Assembly: GCA_038040485.1 (NCBI GenBank)
Contig: JBBPIE010000047.1
Span: 1-35,500 of the forward strand
Direction of reading: 5' to 3'
DNA from: Onstottus_B arcticum
GTDB lineage: Bacteria; Acidobacteriota; Blastocatellia; UBA7656
Length of the DNA stretch: 35,500 nucleotides
In this document: positions 33,609 through 35,500 of the stretch, piece by piece
How the letters are laid out: every line of letters starts with the position of its first letter
How positions within the stretch are numbered: position 1 is the first letter of the stretch
Program-made: the position numbers and the translations under genes
The notes under the pieces: generated by a model
The model's database searches: none
The model's input: only the letters and a program-made list of their open reading frames with translations
What the model was told of the DNA's origin: nothing

Positions 33609-34721
33609 TCACAGCTCGCCTCGAAAGGCTCGGTGCTGGAGTGAGGCGAAGAGCGCGTCCATCTCGGTCAGCGAAGCGCGGTGCGCGGCTTTCAGTTTCT
33701 CCACTGCGGAAACGCGACGGCTGAAGTCGCGCTGCAATTCCAGTGGTGGAAGGGGCATCGGTAGCTGTCGCAATCCCGGGCCGCTGAAGTTTTGTTGCGC
33801 CGCTTGGCGGGATCGCTTCGCGACAATTGCGCGTATGGACGGCGCCATAAGCACAGCTCGCGCATAAACCGGTTCTAGAGTCTTCACAAAGCGCATTGTG
33901 ATGAAATACGCACCAGCGATACATGGGGGGTCGTCTTGTTGAATCAATGCGACTTTGCCAACTGTCGCACCTGTTCGCGCGAAAATCAGATCGCCCGGAT
34001 GAAGGGCATACTTCGTTCGGTCCGCATTTGAGACTGCTAGCCTTGGCATCTCGGCAAAATCGAGCGTGCCCGCCTCATTCAGATCGGTGATCCGAACGAT
34101 TCTTATTCCGTCCACGGAGTACGGTTCATTGTAGAAGCGCGGTCCATATTGTTGAAACGTGAGCAATCCGCCGAGCTTGGGATCTGGCCATCGTTTCGGG
34201 TTTGGCACCGGGTCCCCAAAGAGGTCGAGGAAGAAGGCTTGAGTGAGCGTGTCGAGTTGGGCGAGGGCATCGCGGCGCTTGGCCCGCAACGCCTCCGCCC
34301 GGTCCAGCACCTCCGCAATCCGCCGCTGCTCCGCCAACGGGGGGAGAAGCAGTCGCCGCCGGTAGGCGTCTTCACGGTTCAGCCCTGGAATTGCAGCCGC
34401 CTTATTTAGTTCCGTAAGACCGAGCCCCGTCAGACGGTATGCGAGCCACTTCAAGTCCGCTTTCGTGGCACTCTTATCGATGTAGTAAGTAGTGTCAATC
34501 GGCCAGCACGGGACAAGGGAGACGTTCACCTCGCCGAAGGAGCCCTTGCGCCCAACGATGATGGTGGCGCCTTTAGTGATCGCAGCATTGTGCGAACCGA
34601 CAACGCCGTTTGAGCCGAACACTGGAACATCGCCACCAGCACGCTTCCCACCTGGCAGGCTCTTACCGTATTTGAACTCGCAAACTTCGCCGAGCGAGAC
34701 GTCGGGCCACGATACACTCAT
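33609..34721 (-). CDS. hsdS: Type I restriction-modification specificity subunit S
   Basis: 370 residues. It holds two target-recognition halves: the first opens VSLGEVCEFKYGKSLPGG and ends in LPPLAEQRRIAEVLDRAEALRAKRRDAL; the second runs from PNPKRWP through GDLIFARTGATVGKVALI to LPPLELQRDFSRRVSAVEKLK. Both halves end in the conserved PLxEQR-type segment followed by a long helix, which sets the spacing between half-sites. It directs HsdM methylation and HsdR cleavage to a split DNA sequence that cannot be read from the protein alone. Its ATG overlaps the hsdM stop by 4 bp. At 370 residues it is shorter than many, but both TRDs are present. Confidence 0.94.
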   Translation of the reverse strand: MSVSWPDVSLGEVCEFKYGKSLPGGKRAGGDVPVFGSNGVVGSHNAAITKGATIIVGRKGSFGEVNVSLVPCWPIDTTYYIDKSATKADLKWLAYRLTGLGLTELNKAAAIPGLNREDAYRRRLLLPPLAEQRRIAEVLDRAEALRAKRRDALAQLDTLTQAFFLDLFGDPVPNPKRWPDPKLGGLLTFQQYGPRFYNEPYSVDGIRIVRITDLNEAGTLDFAEMPRLAVSNADRTKYALHPGDLIFARTGATVGKVALIQQDDPPCIAGAYFITMRFVKTLEPVYARAVLMAPSIRAIVAKRSRQAAQQNFSGPGLRQLPMPLPPLELQRDFSRRVSAVEKLKAAHRASLTEMDALFASLQHRAFRGEL

Positions 34722-35500
34722 CCGAGCATCCCTCCCAGCTCCTTCATCCCTTGCTGAATCTCTGCCTCCAGCTTCGCAAGGTTGTTGAGGATATCGTGCG
34801 GCTCGCAGTGCTGCACTTCTTCATGCACAACTTCCTTGTAGCGGTTGAGGCTCAGGTCGTAGCCTTGCGCCACGAGGTCCACCTTGGGAACGCAAAAGCT
34901 CTGCGCTGTGCGTGCGCGCTTTCGCTCTTTTCCGCCGCGCTGCTGCCAGCGAGCGAGGATGTCGGGCAGGTTGTTCTTCAGGTGCTCGTCGGTGCTGAGC
35001 GCGGCGGTAGGCACGGCCCCGAGCTTGTCGTCACTCAAGAGCGGCGTGCGCTTGTCGTCGAGTGACCAGCCATCGGCGTCGCAGTCATAGAACCAGACCT
35101 GATCGGTGCCGCCGGAGTTAGTCTTGGTGAAGAGCAGGATCGCTGTCGACACGCCGGCGTAAGGCTTGAAAACGCCGCCTGGGAGCGAGATCACCGCGTC
35201 CAGCTTCTGCTCTTCGATGAGCATCCGGCGCAGCTCCTTGTGCGCCTTGCTCGAGCCAAAGAGGACACCGTCGGGCACGATGACTGCTGCGCGGCCGCCG
35301 GGCTTCAACAGCCGCAGGAAGAGCGCGAGGAAGAGCAACTCGGTCTTCTTCGTCTTGACGATTTGCAGGAGGTCCTTGGCGGTGTTCTCGTAGTCGAGCG
35401 ACCCGGCGAAGGGCGGATTGGCCAGCACCAGGGTGTAGCGCTCCTCCTCGCCGGCGTGGTCCTGCGCCAGCGAGTCGCGGTAGCGGATGTCGGGGTTCTC
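34718..35500 (-). CDS. hsdM: Type I restriction-modification methyltransferase subunit M (partial, 5' end outside window)
   Basis: 261 codons, open to the right edge. LVLANPPFAGS contains the NPPF catalytic motif of N6-adenine methyltransferases. RAAVIVPDGVLFGS, KLDAVISLPGGVFKPYAGVSTAILLF and VWFYDCDADG are standard HsdM segments. The end (YKEVVHEEVQHCEPHDILNNLAKLEAEIQQGMKEL) is the helical tail that contacts HsdS. The SAM-binding motif I lies outside the window. It is the first visible gene of the leftward operon. Confidence 0.95.
   Translation of the reverse strand, partial: ENPDIRYRDSLAQDHAGEEERYTLVLANPPFAGSLDYENTAKDLLQIVKTKKTELLFLALFLRLLKPGGRAAVIVPDGVLFGSSKAHKELRRMLIEEQKLDAVISLPGGVFKPYAGVSTAILLFTKTNSGGTDQVWFYDCDADGWSLDDKRTPLLSDDKLGAVPTAALSTDEHLKNNLPDILARWQQRGGKERKRARTAQSFCVPKVDLVAQGYDLSLNRYKEVVHEEVQHCEPHDILNNLAKLEAEIQQGMKELGGMLG

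Noticed and set aside
1..35500. tRNA, rRNA or riboswitch genes
   Set aside because: I looked through the gaps between genes and found no cloverleaf, rRNA segment or riboswitch core that I could support.

Overview
The window looks like chromosomal DNA of a Gram-negative-type soil bacterium, most likely an Acidobacteriota member (Blastocatellia-like). The reasons are an OmpR-type winged helix fused to membrane helices, large secreted FG-GAP/BACON and PPC proteins, lipoprotein and signal-peptide genes, and hairpin-rich intergenic repeats. The taxonomic call is an inference from gene style, not from a marker phylogeny.

Left third (1-12,568). Two parallel loci are read leftwards. Each has three 11-bp direct repeats of the TTAGGAAT type, then a paralogous XRE-like regulator with a long conserved C-terminal part, then a GAGTGTGC/GCACACT inverted repeat just after its stop, then genes for exported proteins. 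Locus A (4,690 to the left edge) leads to a basic exported protein and a large surface protein cut by the window edge. Locus B (11,419-5,028) leads to three exported proteins, the last a 1,070-residue FG-GAP/BACON protein. A rightward winged-helix membrane regulator starts beside the locus B repeats. This duplicated regulator-plus-exported-protein arrangement is one of the two most unusual features here.

Middle (12,565-28,017). A class A penicillin-binding protein gene is flanked by two broken copies of its own 3' end, mixed with toxin-antitoxin genes: an orphan Phd-type antitoxin whose toxin is cut after about five codons, and two complete PIN-toxin modules on either side of the PBP gene. 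Housekeeping genes follow: dnaE, an ECHDC3-like enoyl-CoA hydratase homologue lacking both catalytic glutamates, an ABC-F ATPase, a lipoprotein PpiC-type isomerase, rpmB and a RidA protein. Gaps between them carry palindromic repeats. A small exported-protein gene at 27,350-28,017 is broken by a frameshift and a stop.

Right part (28,096 to the right edge). A leftward type I restriction-modification operon: hsdM (cut by the window edge), hsdS, an AbiE-like pair (DUF6088/AbiEi-type antitoxin and AbiEii nucleotidyltransferase toxin), and hsdR. HsdM/HsdS and AbiEii/HsdR overlap by 4 bp, so the abortive-infection pair is built into the operon. The 443 bp between hsdS and the antitoxin gene hold four related inverted repeats and two copies of a 34-bp segment resembling the antitoxin's own first codons, a duplicated operator-and-start region that is the second unusual feature.
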